From: Notospermus geniculatus
Lineage: Eukaryota > Nemertea > Pilidiophora > Heteronemertea > Lineidae
DNA: 64,000 bases
Assembly (NCBI GenBank): GCA_002633025.1
Contig: NMRB01000115.1
Coordinates: 445,669-509,668 of the forward strand
Direction of reading: 5' to 3'
Position 1 is the first letter of the stretch. The number at the start of each line of letters is the position of its first letter. This document shows positions 1-13,374 of this stretch, in pieces. The notes beneath the pieces were generated by a model, which searched no databases, was not told the origin of the DNA, and was given only the letters and a program-made list of their open reading frames with translations. The position numbers were made by a program, and so were the translations under genes.

Positions 1-352
1 GTTGGGACTGTCGCAGGACTGTAACTCAAGCTACTGTGCCTCAGTAATACAATGGAATGGACTGTTCCAGAACTGTTGCAAAACTCTAGGGCCAAAGCAA
101 TGTGCCTGCGATTATAGGCCTGTTCATCAACAGAGAAAAGCCATACCATCTATGCATGAATAGAGCGAAGTGTAAAAATAACATTGCTTTGGCCTCGATG
201 TTGTTGCACAATAGGCCATGTAGCTAGGCCTGAGGAAGTTTAATTAACCGTGGACTTGAGTGAGCATGACCCATAATTAAGTGTACTAGTCACCCATGTC
301 ATATTTCCCGAAGAATTCTCAGGACTGGGACAGTTGCGAATAGAGAACAACT

Positions 353-506
353 CTAATAAAAATCTTATAAAGAATCCTATAATTAAATCTTATCAAAAAT
401 AGATCTTATCTATTTTTGATCTTAGTAAGATTTTAATAAGAAATACATGTAGCTATGGTCCTTACTAAGAAAATTATAAGATTCTTAGTAATATTTATGT
501 CCTGGG
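353..506. mobile_element. Family A inverted-repeat element, copy 1 (short)
   Basis: Shortest copy of a ten-member family. The right end reads TTATAAGATTCTTAGTAA then TTTATGTCCTGGG, as in the other copies, and the left end is its degraded reverse complement. The middle contains a further palindrome around ATCTTATCTATTTTTGATC. No coding capacity, so it is a non-autonomous MITE-like or foldback element. Confidence 0.7.
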
Positions 507-1355
507 AAAGCTTTATTAGTCATATAAGATTAAAAACAATTTTCGTGATAGAAACAAACTTCAGGGTGCAATCTTGTGGATTCGAGTCAGCCACCACAGA
601 AACTGTAAGACTGCGTAATATAACAAATGAACTTGTTGGTCAAGAAATATGTAACTTTAGAAGAATGTGCAACGCTGTTTACAAGGAACCACAGAGAAAG
701 GTTTATCAATAAAAAAGACAAGTGTTCGATTTCCAATAATGAATTAATATAAAAATTCCTTCGTTTTGCTGTTCTCTGATTGTTCAACAGAATCATATGA
801 CATAGGCCTTTCCCATCTTGGCTGTGATGCAGTCAATAATCATACATGGTCATCTGTTGCATGTTCAGCTATATATCCCACGTGGATATATCTGGTTTAT
901 TATATTTCATCATGTTTTCAGATTAATAATTTGCATACATAATAATCTAATAGTCAGTATTTAAATAGAAACGTTTGATTCTCCAGTTCAGCGAGCTGTA
1001 TTTTGGTAATGGTTGTATAGAATTAATATAATATCCTATACAACATTCTTATACAATATACAGTATTCCTAACCGAAACTGTGAATTCCATACACTGCAA
1101 GTAACATATACATTTTAACCTTATGGGACCTGACGAGAATCAAAAGAAATGATTTACATTTCCATTGGTTTCGATTATGCAAATTATTACATCTGCCCTC
1201 CCCGCTGCTTTTTTCTGCATGCTCTGAGTTCTGTGGACTTGAATAAGTCCATGTATGCCATGTATGATCATGGTCTGTACGCCATCATCATGTAATTTGT
1301 CAGCAGTTATAACTATTTAGCAGTAATGAAATTATTTGGCAGGATAATCTTATAA

Positions 1356-1508
1356 AAAGTAGTATGTATATTAGTAGTAGTACATACAAAAGTGGTGTGT
1401 ACATTAGTAGTAGTACATACAAAAGTAGTATGTACATTAGAAGTAGTACATACAAAAGTAGTATGTACATTAGAAGTAGTACATATTACAAAAGTGGTGT
1501 GCACATTA
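1356..1508. repeat. 33-bp minisatellite
   Basis: About four and a half copies of a 33-bp unit built on ACATTAGTAGTAGTACATAC followed by AAAAGTAGTATGT. Because 33 is a multiple of three, the reverse strand reads as an 11-residue repeat (TTFVCTTSNVH), which makes an open frame without evidence of being a gene. Confidence 0.9.
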
Positions 1509-4500
1509 AAATGAGCAAGGGCCATGGAAGATAAAGTTTGAGTCTAAGCCTTCCTGCCTAATCCGTTTTCAGTTTTTCCTTGAAAACAAATAAAGTATTT
1601 GTATAGATAGCAACAAAAACTGGATTTTGCTGTAAAGCTTGCTGAACTTGTAGCTTACAGCTGTGGGCTTCATTGCTCAGCTAACGTTTCAAACCGTAAT
1701 CAAAATCTACGCCATTCAATGGATTACAATCTTTTGAATACGAGTATTTTTGATTTCATGTTTGAACAATGATTTTTAGAAACCGATTCCTATTTCATAT
1801 TCTTAGTTAGACTTAAATTACCAAATAGTAAAAATAGTAATAATCTGCTGACAAATTCTGTTAACATTATGCTCAATGTTCAACATATTGTGACTGTTCG
1901 CCTTTACAAAAATAACATTAGCAAAAATGTCATCTTGCCATCGCATACGTATGTATCTCATGTACACCTCAGGAGTCATCTTCACTGAAGGTGATTATTT
2001 GAAACATTCATCTGAAAAGTATCATGTGATTCTCTTGGCCAGTTTAGTAGACAAGCACACTGCTTCATAAGCTGCCAAGGTGCTATGATTGAACATACTT
2101 TTAAAACGTTGCACAAAGGCAGGAAAAACTTGGGCTAATTTGAGTTATGAGACCTTGTCTTAAGAAATTGGTTAATGGGTACTACCAAAGTTCATAGATC
2201 GCTTATGAATTTTGGTTACTACATAATTCGTTAGTACTTACACAGATGGAAAATAAGGGGTTTGAATAGATAGGGATGTCCTGTAATGGAGGCGTTTCAT
2301 CCCTAAATTGGTACTTTGTTTGGGAAGGTCACATTATAGTTGATGAGGTCTTCAATGTTTAAATGATTTCTTATTATTAATTGCCAATGGCCAAGTAATT
2401 GCATTAGTGAACAACTTGGAAAGTTACTTAGTGCGTGTGATAAAGAAAACTAATAAAAGATAACAGAGATGTGTATATGAACATGTCACAATATGTGTAG
2501 AAGGCTAGTAGCTTTTTCATACAAACAATGCATGAGGAACTGCATAGTCTTCAAAAGTACAATTGGAGACAGCATTCGTGATCTAAATTTCAAAATGGCA
2601 GTAGAGGATATGAACTGATCCATTTTAAATTGTCCCTATTAGCTACTATGGCATCTAAATCCTGCCATATGCTGTTCATAACCTTTTGTAATGAAAAAAT
2701 CATGAACACATTTACAGTGAATGCAAAAATCAATTGTAATATCGTCTCAATGTACATGGGATTAAAATAATGTTTACAAGGGTTTGCTTTATAAAAATGA
2801 ATTTCTACCAACTGTGTTATAGATGCAGTCACTAAACATTCTGAATTATGGGAAGGCATTTTTGCATCTTTTTCCCTAACAACAGGTGGCCAATTATGCA
2901 TCCATGTGCATTAATAAAAGTTGCTGCCTAACGAATAGTATAATACGATGAGCCACAAAGTGCAGAAATTAGTTAAATATCATTACTGGGGACATTACTT
3001 CCTCAGAATGAAATATTTGAAAATAATGAAAACAGGGTATAATGCTCTGATGCTTTTAATGTACTTTTAAAATATTATCGTTCCCTGTAATGAGAAGGTC
3101 ATTTTTACATGGGTGGATTGTAGCACTCATCGCTATATTTTGAGTTAGAGACTTGAAAGTCAAAAGTTGAAATTAAGAGTCGATTTTAAGTGGATTCAAA
3201 GCAATAAGATGTAGACAGTGGTTTCTCTGAAAAACAAAAATAGGAATTTGTTTACATGGCCACCCAGTTGACTTGGTGTGGTTCACGATTCGATGCAATG
3301 TACATAAATTCATTCTAAAGTCGAAGAATTATCGAAAACCTGAGGATCTAAAATACGTTATAATTTCATAAGAAGTTCTGTCTTACAGAATTCTTCAGAA
3401 TAGTTGATGAAAGTAGAATTTAATCCCATGTAAGATTGAGTAATATTGCAATTTCTCATCTACAACTGCTTATGAGTCTTTTGTTCAAGCTTTTAGTTCT
3501 ATTTAAGACAACATATGGGCACTGAGGATTTAGCACCATACCTACATGCACATACATGTTCCCTATGATTTATAGTATAATTGATTTGTGAATTCAGTTT
3601 AACAGTTAATTTGTTCGTGGTTTGAATACAGGAGGAAATGATTATAAGAATAAAACTTTATTTCAGCTTTCGAATCTTCCTAATCTTTCGTATGTCAAAG
3701 AAAAGCATGCATATTGTTGCTTAGATGGTTGCAGTCAATTATTTCCTTCACAGTTTGAATGGTGCTAAAACGAATGTTTGAAGTCGAAACTGGCATTATA
3801 TGATAATCAAAGAGCATCTTGAAACTTTCAAAGAAGTCGAAACACACAGTTCTGCTTCACTAAAAATATTTTTCTAAGAATTGGTATTATTGTTTATCAG
3901 GGAATTCCGATGGGGCCAAACAAATAGTTCTGTTTTACCTAGGCAACTCTTCTTTTCACTGTCCATTGAGAATACTACTAGTATGTCACTTATTTTACTT
4001 CTGTATAAGTACTAAAAGCACTTCCAAATCCTGAATAGGGTCAGTGGTTCCTATTTAATGATACAGGTTAAGCATATTCTACATTGAACGATCTTTTTTT
4101 TTCTAAAAAGACTGCACCTCAGCAACAATTACATTATCAAACTTGAAAACGATTTTCTGTTGCCACAAATCAATTATACTGTAAATTATTTCCAATCAAT
4201 TAAAAATCTATTTTACACAGTTCATTTTCACCTTCAAATGAATTGTGTAAACAAGGTCCACCATTCTACCAGATTGATTGGTCAAGCGCCACTTTCAGCC
4301 ATTTTGAAATTGTATGTGTGCAGCGTATTTTAAGTTCGGAGCCTTGTAAGACATGAAAATGTGGAAAAAGTACATGTAATTATCAAAAAGACGAGTTTCT
4401 GAATTTGATAAAAAAGCAGCTTTATGAGTTGTAAGGTTTTCCTGATATATTTCACAATGACAAAATGGTCGGTACAAAAAGACACATTTGTTTGTCTTAC

Positions 4501-5496
4501 AATGTTTCTTTTTGCCTTGATTCATACCTGATGTTTCTCTGACATTACAGTTGGGTGAATGATCTTAGACTCACTTCTACGGGAGTACTACCCATCTCCA
4601 GTGTCAATTGGTCACATGAATAATGACTAGTAAATGCTTTTACTTGGATTTTGCAATACAAGTGCACTACGCTTTGCTGTACAATCTGAAGTAAAATCAT
4701 TTGCTAGGTTTTATTCATATCACCAAATATGCAAGAAAAGTGACAAAATCGGTCAACCCCCCCCCCCCAAGTTCCACTTGGCACGAAGCCAACCCTACTG
4801 ATACAATATCAGAAGGAACTTAATATCCTTTTATGAATATATGAATCTTTTCTACATGAATGATATCATAATATTTGTGATTCTGACACCTAAAGAAACA
4901 TCAGGAATACTGTGTTCAAGGCAAAAACGTTGATACGTAAAAATAGGTATGCTGCTAGGCTGATGTTGTGCGTGTTTTTATTATCAAATGGATTGGTGTT
5001 ACCACATCCAAATGAGTAATCTGCTGAGTTCCTTTTATCTCTTTCGGGTCACCCTTATTTTGACAGTTTGTTGGGATATCACCATATATGCAGTAGTTTT
5101 TACATATATGGTTTGGTCATCTAAATCATCACATCTTTGTCATCATTTATGAAATCATCTGCAAACAACTTAAGAAATTAGGTTAGGGAATGGGTACAAT
5201 TTGCTGCTTCTAATATACCTTCTTATAGTATATCATGCGGATCTTCTGATGATTTACATTGAATTGCAGATTTTTTCTCTTATGACCGCCAACTGGAAAT
5301 CATGAGTGCTTGCATAATATTCCATAAGATACCATACAACACTATATCAAACTTCAAAATAAACAAATACATGTATATTGTACATTAAGGATATCTCAGT
5401 CATTCTCGACATTTATTGACACTCTTAAAGGCATATTACCTACCTTGAAAATAAGGTTGTACATGCATAAGATTTGAAATGTGAGAGGATATCCTG

Positions 5497-5873
5497 TCCC
5501 ATATATAAATCTTACTAAGAATCTTGTAATTTTCGTAGGTAGCATCTTAGCTATTTCTCAATAAGACATTACTAAGAAAAATCTTACTAAGGTTTTTCTT
5601 ATGATACGCGTATAAGATTTTTCTTATAAGTTTCTTGTAAGAGAAAGCTTAAAAATCTTACTACGATTTTTCTTACCTCTATCTTATGAGAAAAACCTTA
5701 CTAAAAAACATCTCATAAGAATCTTATAATTTCTTATAAGATACTTATGAGATGTTTTTTTAGTAAGGTTAGTAAGTGGTTTCTTACTACATCTAATATC
5801 TTACTAAGAAATAGCTAAGATACTTATATGTACTAAGAAAATTATAAGATTCTTAGTAAGATTAATGTTCCAG
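5497..5873. mobile_element. Family A inverted-repeat element, copy 2
   Basis: Starts with ATAAATCTTACTAAGAATC and ends with its reverse complement followed by ATGTTC. The interior is a run of diverged AAGATTTTTCTTAGTAAG and AATCTTATAAG words that can pair with one another, giving many alternative hairpins. No coding capacity. Confidence 0.85.
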
Positions 5874-6233
5874 CAGCGCTTCTTAAGCAGATCATTTTTC
5901 ATTGATGATGATAAGAGATATGATAAGAGAATGGTGATTTTTCAAAGATATCCCAAGCAAGGCTGTCAGAAATTGGTTATATTATTATTCTTATCATTAT
6001 TTATTCTTCCATTGAGCTTTTCAAAGGGAGTAAAATGTTGAAGTGAAGATCGACAACTTGGTTTCACATACCAAGGATCTAAAGCATTAAGGATCAAAAA
6101 GGGTGTTCAACATTACGGTAGTCCTGAGTGTTCTTATACTCTCCATTTCAAGCGATTCCAATCGTCAAAAAGACTTTACTTCTTCAAATAAACTTTGACG
6201 CAAGCTGTTCAAGTAATACCAACTTCTAACCAA

Positions 6234-6498
6234 AAGGGAGTAAGAAATAAAAGTGGAAAATAAGAAGTGGGAAATTTTAGAATTTTGTGCTAATTTGTCA
6301 ATTTCTCAAATTGCGAGAATTTTTTCCCAATTTGAGAAATATCACGCACAAAAATCAGACAAAATGTCATGTCATTTCAAGAAAATTTCTCAAAATGGGA
6401 AAAAATTTTCTCCCAATTTGAGAAATTGAAAAATTCGCGCAAAATTCCAATACATGTATTTCCCACTTCTTATTTTTCAACTTTTATTTCTACTCCCT
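6234..6498. mobile_element. Family B inverted-repeat element, copy 1
   Basis: Left end AGGGAGTAAGAAATAAAAGT and right end the diverged complement ending TACTCCCT. The interior is itself palindromic (TTTCTCAAATTGCGAG and its complement). Related copies lie at 9298-9557 and 29629-29775. Confidence 0.85.
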
Positions 6499-7933
6499 CC
6501 CAAGCTACATAATTTATGCAAGTCGTTCACTTTTGCATCGTACCACCCTGGTTTCCCTTCCCACTGAGACTACCAGTGTTGCATGTGTATTAGGACAAGA
6601 ATAGCTTTAGTCTAGTCAATTGTGGCAATGATATCTATGTAGTAGGGTAGAGTGATTTTTTTTATTTGTGTTATCCTGTGTTTCAATGGAAGAATAAAAA
6701 AGTGGTGGTATTGGTTCGAAATTGGTTGATCCATACAATGAAATAGCAATGCGCTGGTACATTAGATAGTTTAATAGGCAATGGGCTGGTACATTAGATA
6801 GTTTAATAGGTAATGTCATTAAAGATATGATGGCTACATGTATATCATAGTAGGCATACACGACCAGAGAATAGAGTAAAATAGAGGAAAATAGAATAGA
6901 AATGGTCTGGTAATGTCATGATTTAGCAGGAAAGAATCAAAAGTAGATGACTGTGTTGATAAAAAAATAGTCTGTGGCAGAAAGCTTTAGTAGTTTTCGC
7001 TTGTTGTTTCGGGATACATGCATTACCATTATTATTGCATACAGCTACCATTATCTGACATACATGCGCTGGCTTTATAATGATTTACTAGGCATACGTA
7101 CCCATCCAGAAAAAGATAAAAGAAATAGGTGTTTTTTTGCAATAAAATTTTTTTTGTACGGTTTAAATATTATTTTTCCATAAAATAGACTAGCGATGTG
7201 TTGGTTACATTATAAAGTTTTAGTAGGCAGGTGAAATATGACGATTGCTACATCATAATGTATTAAGCATACCTGCCCTGAAAATTATAATTGAAATGAA
7301 CTAAGCATATTATGATTATGCAAACAAGAATCAAGAGCGGATGACAGAATCCAGTTTGACTGCAGAATGCTTTAACGCCAGTACATCTACGTTTCTTGTA
7401 TTGGTAGACATGTGTCACCATCATTTTATTCCATAGGCGCACCATTATCTGACGTACATGTGCAGGTATATCATAATCTAATAATGGTTTAAAGGTCTCG
7501 AAAAATACGATATAAATGAAAAGAGAGCTTGATTTTAAAAACAATAATTCGGTAGGTTTAGTACAAAACTCGTTTACACATAAAATAGAGTCAACACTGA
7601 TGTAATAGTTAAAAAATGATTTTAATAAGGCATTTTCACTTAGAAAAATAGAAGACAACATTGGTCTGGTTTTGTGCAAAAACACACACAAACGGCATTA
7701 GATTCCCCAACTGAAGTTGGTGATATGTTCGAAAAAAGTGTTGATTTTGATAGTTAGGAAGTTGCTTTTAAGTTTTTCACTTAAAGGACCAGACATACAA
7801 ATAACTTCTTCTAATATAGTGAGAACCAATACCAATACCAATACCAACATGTTATTGATTCATGAACAGCATCGTAAGGTGCCATGTTACAAAATAACCA
7901 TCTCATTTCACCATCTTTTTTCTTTCCCTAAAG

Positions 7934-8017
7934 AACTATTTTCGAGATCCATGGAATATCTTCGACTTTATTACTGTGATTGGTAGTATCACCGACGTGT
8001 TGGTCACCGAACTTCAG
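7934..8017 (+). CDS. Cav2: Cav2 exon: domain IV segment S3
   Basis: An 84-nt exon of 28 codons encodes [18 protein letters not shown] and then [10 protein letters not shown], the S3 helix of domain IV of the voltage sensor. The asparagine and aspartates (N of NYFRD, D of FDF) are the acidic and polar counter-charge positions conserved in calcium channel S3. The borders are good: TTTCCCTAAAG before, GTAAGT after, both phase 0. The motif is near identical to known Cav2 sequences. In vertebrate Cav2 genes the border after this exon is where a two-residue Asn-Pro microexon can be included; I saw no such microexon in the 13-kb intron that follows, but could easily miss six bases. Confidence 0.96.
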
Positions 8018-8570
8018 GTAAGTGGTGTGCTTCCTTCANATTGCTTCTCCAAGATGTATTCATTTGAGGTATATAGCGCTAAGTGCATATTTAATGAGGA
8101 CTTGTAAGCATACCTTTTCCCTTGTCTTTCTTTAACCTTTGACCTTTCTTCCAATTTGATTTTTACCTATTTAAGTTTCATTCTCAGATATTATATCAAA
8201 GCATGATAGCTCTTTAACATTCGTTCAATTTTGAGGGTTTACGCGAACTTTTATATCTGTACTATAAAAGCAAATAGCAAGTTTTATTCAATGCATTTTT
8301 TCTGGCACTGAACAGTTGTTTTTCCTGGGTTAGGTCAGCTCTTTGCTGATACTACTTCTAATTGCCAGATGAACTCGAGGATTCCGGTTTCGTCTAAAAC
8401 TGTTGGCGGCTGGACTCTCTGTCGAAGTTATAAAAATTTTCAGCATATGCTTTCCATATTTTCAACTGTGCTTGGAAAAGCTTTTAATACTTCTCTACTC
8501 TTGAGTTACCATGTTGAAACCTTCATCTGGAATACAATTTTCCTCTCATTTACGTTGTAAAAATAAGGCA

Positions 8571-9048
8571 AGAGGGAGTTTAAGAAGTAGTCCCACTAAG
8601 GTGACAATAACGTTATCGTTATCTTGTACATTGCAATTTTAAATAAGAAAGAGTGTTAGCGTTAAGGCTCGTCTACACGTAGGTACTTTTGTACTAAAAC
8701 AAGCCCGAACATTGCACAGCAAATGTTGCAGGTTGTTCTGACTTGTTCCAGGATCCTGTTCTTTTGAACAGCACATGACCTGAAACTGCTCACTCATTGG
8801 CCAATAGGCCTACCTAGAACATCTTAGCACAAATGTTCTGAAATAGCTGCATGTTTCTATTTTGCCAACATTGTGCCAGAATGTTCTAGGATGCTCCAAT
8901 ATGTTTTAGTGGACGTCCAGACATAGGTATTTTTGTATTGGAACATTTGCCAACATTTGTCCTGTGATATTCGTAAATGTTTTAGAATAAATATACCTAT
9001 GTGTAGACGAGCCTTAAGTTATCGTTAATGGAGCAATTTCTTAAACTC
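8571..9048. mobile_element. Nested inverted-repeat elements
   Basis: An outer remnant begins GGGAGTTTAAGAAG and ends TTCTTAAACTCTC, with CGTTATCGTTATC and its complement just inside, like family C. Inside it (about 8669-9018) sits a second element with ends TAAGGCTCGTCTACACGTAG and CTATGTGTAGACGAGCCTTA. Its interior is rich in AACATTTG and its complement. No coding capacity. Confidence 0.8.
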
Positions 9049-9297
9049 TCGAATAATAGGCCGTGCTGTAACGTCAGATTCTACTAGCTGAATTTTCCGC
9101 TGATTTTAGTATGCTGCTGTAACCATGCTGCGTTGGTTGGACAACACAGTGTTTCCCACTAATCCACTGATGACAGTCTGTTACATTGAGGACGAAAAAC
9201 ACTTTCTATTAAAATGTATTTACTTTGATACAGAAAAAATACCTTGCAGCAGAAATGGGATTTCTTATCAAACATATTTCTTTACAATGCTGCCAGG

Positions 9298-9557
9298 AAG
9301 GGAGTAAGAAATAAAAGTGGAAAATAAGAAGTGGGAAATTTTGGAATTTTGCGCAAATTTTTCAATTTCTCAAATTAGGAGAAATTTTTTCCCGATTTTG
9401 AGTAATATCGCCGGAAAAATCAGAAAAAATAACATATCATTTTAAGAACATTTCTCAAAATAGGAAAAATTTTCTCCCAATTTTAGAAATTCAAAAATTC
9501 CCACAAAATTCCAAAATTTCCCACTTCATATTTTCCACTTTTATTTCTTACTCCCTT
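9298..9557. mobile_element. Family B inverted-repeat element, copy 2, with target duplication
   Basis: Ends AAGGGAGTAAGAAATAAAAG and its complement, about 260 bp, flanked on both sides by CAGG (9294-9297 and 9558-9561). That is a 4-bp target-site duplication, as also seen in copy 3. No coding capacity. Confidence 0.88.
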
Positions 9558-9892
9558 CAGGGTAAAAGCGGGGAAAATTGTGTTTACAGGAAGAACTAAT
9601 AATAGTTGGTGTAGGGCAAATAAGCTGCATGGTTATTTTCACAGCACTCCAGCAAAAACTTTTCAATTTTGACACAACTTTGCACCTTTTGTATTAACTT
9701 GGAGGAAACTGCCAACTGGGGTGCTTGAAGAGATTTCTATCCCTGTTTTACAGCTTCTTGCCTATATTATCTAATTTCATAAAGAACTTGATTTTTGTGA
9801 GTGGGTCAAGTTGTATGCTTGCACAACCTGATTTTGGTTACTCGCGAGTGAAAGAATGTCAATTTCACCAGCTGCTAGTGATGATGATGATT

Positions 9893-10150
9893 AATGAAAT
9901 TTATCAAGTATAGTCAAAAGGGCCTTAATTACTGACTTTTATCAAGTATTACATGTAGTCAAAAGGGCCTCAATTACTGACTTTTATCAAGTATTAGTCA
10001 AAAGGGCCTATATTACTGACTTTTATCAAGTATTAGTCAAGGGCCTCTATTACTGACTAAGGGCCTCTATTACTGACTTTTATCAAGTATTAGTCAAGGG
10101 CCTCTATTACTGACTTTTATCAAGTATTAGTCAAAGGAGCATCTATTACT
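9893..10150. repeat. Minisatellite, unit about 38-40 bp
   Basis: Around six imperfect copies of TTTATCAAGTATTAGTCAAA followed by AGGGCCTCTATTACTGAC. One unit carries an extra TTACATG, and a half unit is duplicated near 10040-10070. Confidence 0.9.
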
Positions 10151-10765
10151 GCCTCATGCATCCTCTCCATAAATGAGGTTTTGAATTGACTGTAAAGGTG
10201 AAATGTATTTATCCTTAGAAACACAATGTTGATGTTCTTATGGCTTGGGCAAAGAACGAGCTCTCGTCAATTGCCTTGATACTTAAGGAAGTTTTTTTCT
10301 TTCCTCTAATTGATTGCCAGTTTGTTAAGTTAATGGTGATCTTCTATCACTTCAATGGATGAGTCTCATCACGTGTAGAGTGCATGGTTTGCTTCTTGAT
10401 TTGCCCTGTAACCTCATTTTATTAGGGTTCTGCACTTTTTCTCATTACACCTACCTTCAAAGTGCACGTAGATCTATTAAAATTGCTACTTATAGAGTTT
10501 GAGTGAGAGTGTTTTCATCTGCGGAGATCGAATTTGCACGAAAGGATATCCAGAATTTGCATTCGTGTACATGGTGATGCAGATAAGGGTTATTTTTGTG
10601 GCCACCTTAGAGACCCACACATTGATACATGTATATGTACTGTGTGAATATTGCATTTTTTTTATTTTCACGTTTTCACGTAACTGATTTTGTGAAAATC
10701 ACACCTCTTGACACAAACTTGGGTCAGAATATTCAATTGAAATATATCAAACTTGAAGAAGATAG

Positions 10766-11080
10766 TATAAGTAATGTCGTCTCCGAATTTCGCAAATTTT
10801 CGATCCCAACCGGGATCTTCCTCAGGCACTTTCTAGTAGAGATCCCAGAAGCGAATGAGCTGGGTCCTAATTATGGATAAGTAGTTATAATGAAGTAGTA
10901 TAATAGTAGTTATAGTAGTATAATAGTAGTTATTTCTTCATTATAACTACTAATAACTAATAAAACTACTAATCCATAATTAGGACCCAGCTCATTCAGT
11001 TCTGGGATCTCTACTAGAAAGTGCCTGAGGAAGACCCCGGTTGGGGTCGAAAATTTGCGAAATTCGGAGACGACTTTACT
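10766..11080. repeat. Long inverted repeat with hairpin GACCCC-GGTT-GGGGTC
   Basis: Arms of roughly 110 bp (about 10766-10877 and 10970-11080) are reverse complements and include CTAATTATGGATAAGTAG and TCTCTACTAGAAAGTGCCTG. The arms are separated by AT-rich TAATAGTAGTTAT repeats. Each arm has the hairpin CTGAGGAAGA(C/T)CCCGGTTGG ending in TCGAAAATTTGCGAAATTC. The left arm reads GATCCC with GGGATC and the right arm GACCCC with GGGGTC, a compensated change within the stem. Related single copies lie near 18755 and 30762. Confidence 0.85.
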
Positions 11081-11895
11081 TATACTATCATTTTGTGGAG
11101 TGTGTCGTTTTTTTCTGCTCTATGTTGGAAACTTGAAGAAGAGATAGTACAAATCCATTTCACAAGAAAGCTTTTACGTGTGAGATTCTGGACATCCTTG
11201 CTGCAACACATACACCGCAGATTTGTATCTGGTTTTCACATGTGAATGGTTACAATGCTTATGCACCTAGACTTTGAATGGTATCATAGGTCCTTGTCTG
11301 TGTGCTTCAACCCTTGATGAGAATGGAACAAAAGCGAAATATCCCCTTCCCAGTTTATTACAAAATGGGCCATTTTCAGTTTGTTACAGTGAAGTGTCCC
11401 TATTTTTTCTTCGATTGCATTCCTTTTGAATTCTTTGGAAAAAAAACTCCTTATACAAAAATATGAATCGATTGAGTGTGATTTTCTGCTTGGGAGTGAA
11501 TTATGTGGGTGTCTTCTCAGGTGGGGAGTCTGCAGTTTTTGAGTCATGGCAGATCAATACTATTTGCTAGTAATAAAAAAACAGTTTGCCCATATGACAA
11601 ACTAATCGGTTAAATCCGCTCATTGTTTATGTACAGTGCACCCTAACGGGCTGGTTTTAGACGAACTCTTGGTCAGCAGCACAAACATAGGGCCTACACT
11701 GCTTACCCATCGACACTACTGTGCATCGTGAAGGGTGACTGTGTCCTGTTTGGTAGAAAAACTGCTGTGTGGCAAAATGCATGAACCAGCCATACTTGAA
11801 TAGCATGCCTGCTACTATTTTGCATGTTCAATCGTTCACCTTAAAACAATGCGCAGGTTTGGAAGCAAACGATCAACGTAAACCTTACGACAACA

Positions 11896-12170
11896 GGGAG
11901 CTTAAGAAATCAAACGATAAACGTTAACTTTACGACAATGTTATTTTTCGTACCGAAAATGCAATATATAATCTGGAGAATCTGCAGTATGAAAAATAAC
12001 GTTGTTGTAAAGTTTACGTTTATCGTTTGATTTCTTAAACTCTCTAATGTTACTTTTCATACTACATGTACACATCCACCAGATTTTATATCGCATTTTC
12101 GGGACAAAAATAACGTTGTCCTTAACGTTTACGTTTATCGTTTGATTCCTTAACCTCCCTACTATTATAT
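11896..12170. mobile_element. Family C inverted-repeat element, compound copy
   Basis: Starts GGGAGCTTAAGAAATCAAAC and runs through a full element of about 150 bp to TTTGATTTCTTAAACTCTC, then repeats the right half to end TTCCTTAACCTCCCT. CGATAAACGTTAAC and GACAACGTTATTTTT blocks occur in both orientations. It looks like one and a half elements, from nested insertion or unequal exchange. Confidence 0.85.
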
Positions 12171-13374
12171 GGTAATAAACGATTACGACAAACGAAATGT
12201 TTTCAAGAACTGCAGACCGGCCTAGAAGATGAGTTTGGAATTAAGCTTTCGTGATGATCTTTCGATACTGTTTTTCACATCGAGGATGGCAGGGGGATTC
12301 ACAGAGTTTTAGCATGTTGAAGAACGAATGAGATATTTCATTGCGACACGTGACGCAATTCTGAAAGCCTAGTTTGAACCACACTAATCTCTTATTTGTT
12401 TAATTTTCTTTGCATTCCCGCTTTTTGGTTTAATTGCATGTCATTTCGTATGAATTCATGTTTTCATTTCTTGTGAATGGTATTGATGTACTGTGCATTG
12501 GTGAGGGACGGTCAGAATGGTATGGCATTACATATCAGAGTTTTTTAAAAAAAATTACATATTTAACGTACCGGTATGCCTCAGTTTGGTTCGACAGGCA
12601 TTTGGCTCGATATTCCGATATTTCACTTCTGTATAGCAATAAAAAAAACATAAAAAACAACTACATGACTTTCAGAAAACGTTAGGTAAAATAACCGAAA
12701 GAACATGAGTAAATAAAGAGTAGGATTGTCAGTTTCATGTAACACAGAATAGGTTTGGAATATGACTTGAATCTTATCTTTGTTGAATAAAGTAAGTTGA
12801 TCCGGTGCAGTTTATTATGAAAGAAATTACTGAATTGCAGAGTGTCTATTATCTTAACTAACTGTGATTAGACCAATCCGACCCTCCCTCATCGATGCCG
12901 CCATGTTGTTGCTCATTAACATAAACCAAATTTGTGCGCAGGTGTTCGTGCCACTGTTTAGCCGGTTTTGCTATGATATGACACCACTGATAATGAACTG
13001 GGGCAACACTTTGTCCTCTAGACTCTTCGAACCTGCGTCCCTTTCTATCCCTTTGGTGGAGGTTCTTCTGTTCTGTCAGTCATTATACCCGCTTCTTTCA
13101 TTCTCAAATATGGGATCTCCCAGGCTACAGTCACACTGGGAGAACACTGAGCACACCCTTTCTTTCAACCGTGTCCGACAAAGTTTGTAATCAAATATGG
13201 TGGTGGGGCTTTTTGTATGCATGATTCACGTACTGGGTATTGATGTTGGAACCCTGCAAAGATTGGTCCATTTTATGACTACATGTATGTTTTTTCTCGA
13301 TGATTTCATGAAAAAATTGTGACGTTTTTTATTCTGAGCATTTTCAATTTTTTTAAAAAAAAGTTAAAGTTTGG

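Larger units (their letters stand above)
1..7933. other. Presumed intron upstream of the IVS3 exon
   Basis: No exon of domain IV S1-S2 was recognised here, so this is taken as intron that begins before the window. It holds two elements of the AAGATTCTTA inverted-repeat family (353-506 and 5497-5873), one AGGGAGTAAG inverted-repeat element (6234-6498), a 33-bp minisatellite at 1356-1508, a poly-C tract near 4757, and a two-unit 35-bp direct repeat near 6752-6815 (GGGCTGGTACATTAGATAG). The stretches 507-1355 and 1509-5496 show nothing else that I can name. Short open frames in both directions have no recognisable protein content. Confidence 0.6.

Noticed and set aside
7263-7691. Minus-strand frame of 142 codons
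   Set aside because: AT-rich, no recognisable domain, no promoter or splice context; consistent with chance in intron.
1-7933. Exon for domain IV S1-S2
   Set aside because: I looked for the conserved S2 end that precedes NYFRD and could not find it; it probably lies before the window.
12864-13190. Plus-strand frame of 108 codons
   Set aside because: No family resemblance; codons and residues look random and it does not fit the channel between S3 and S4.
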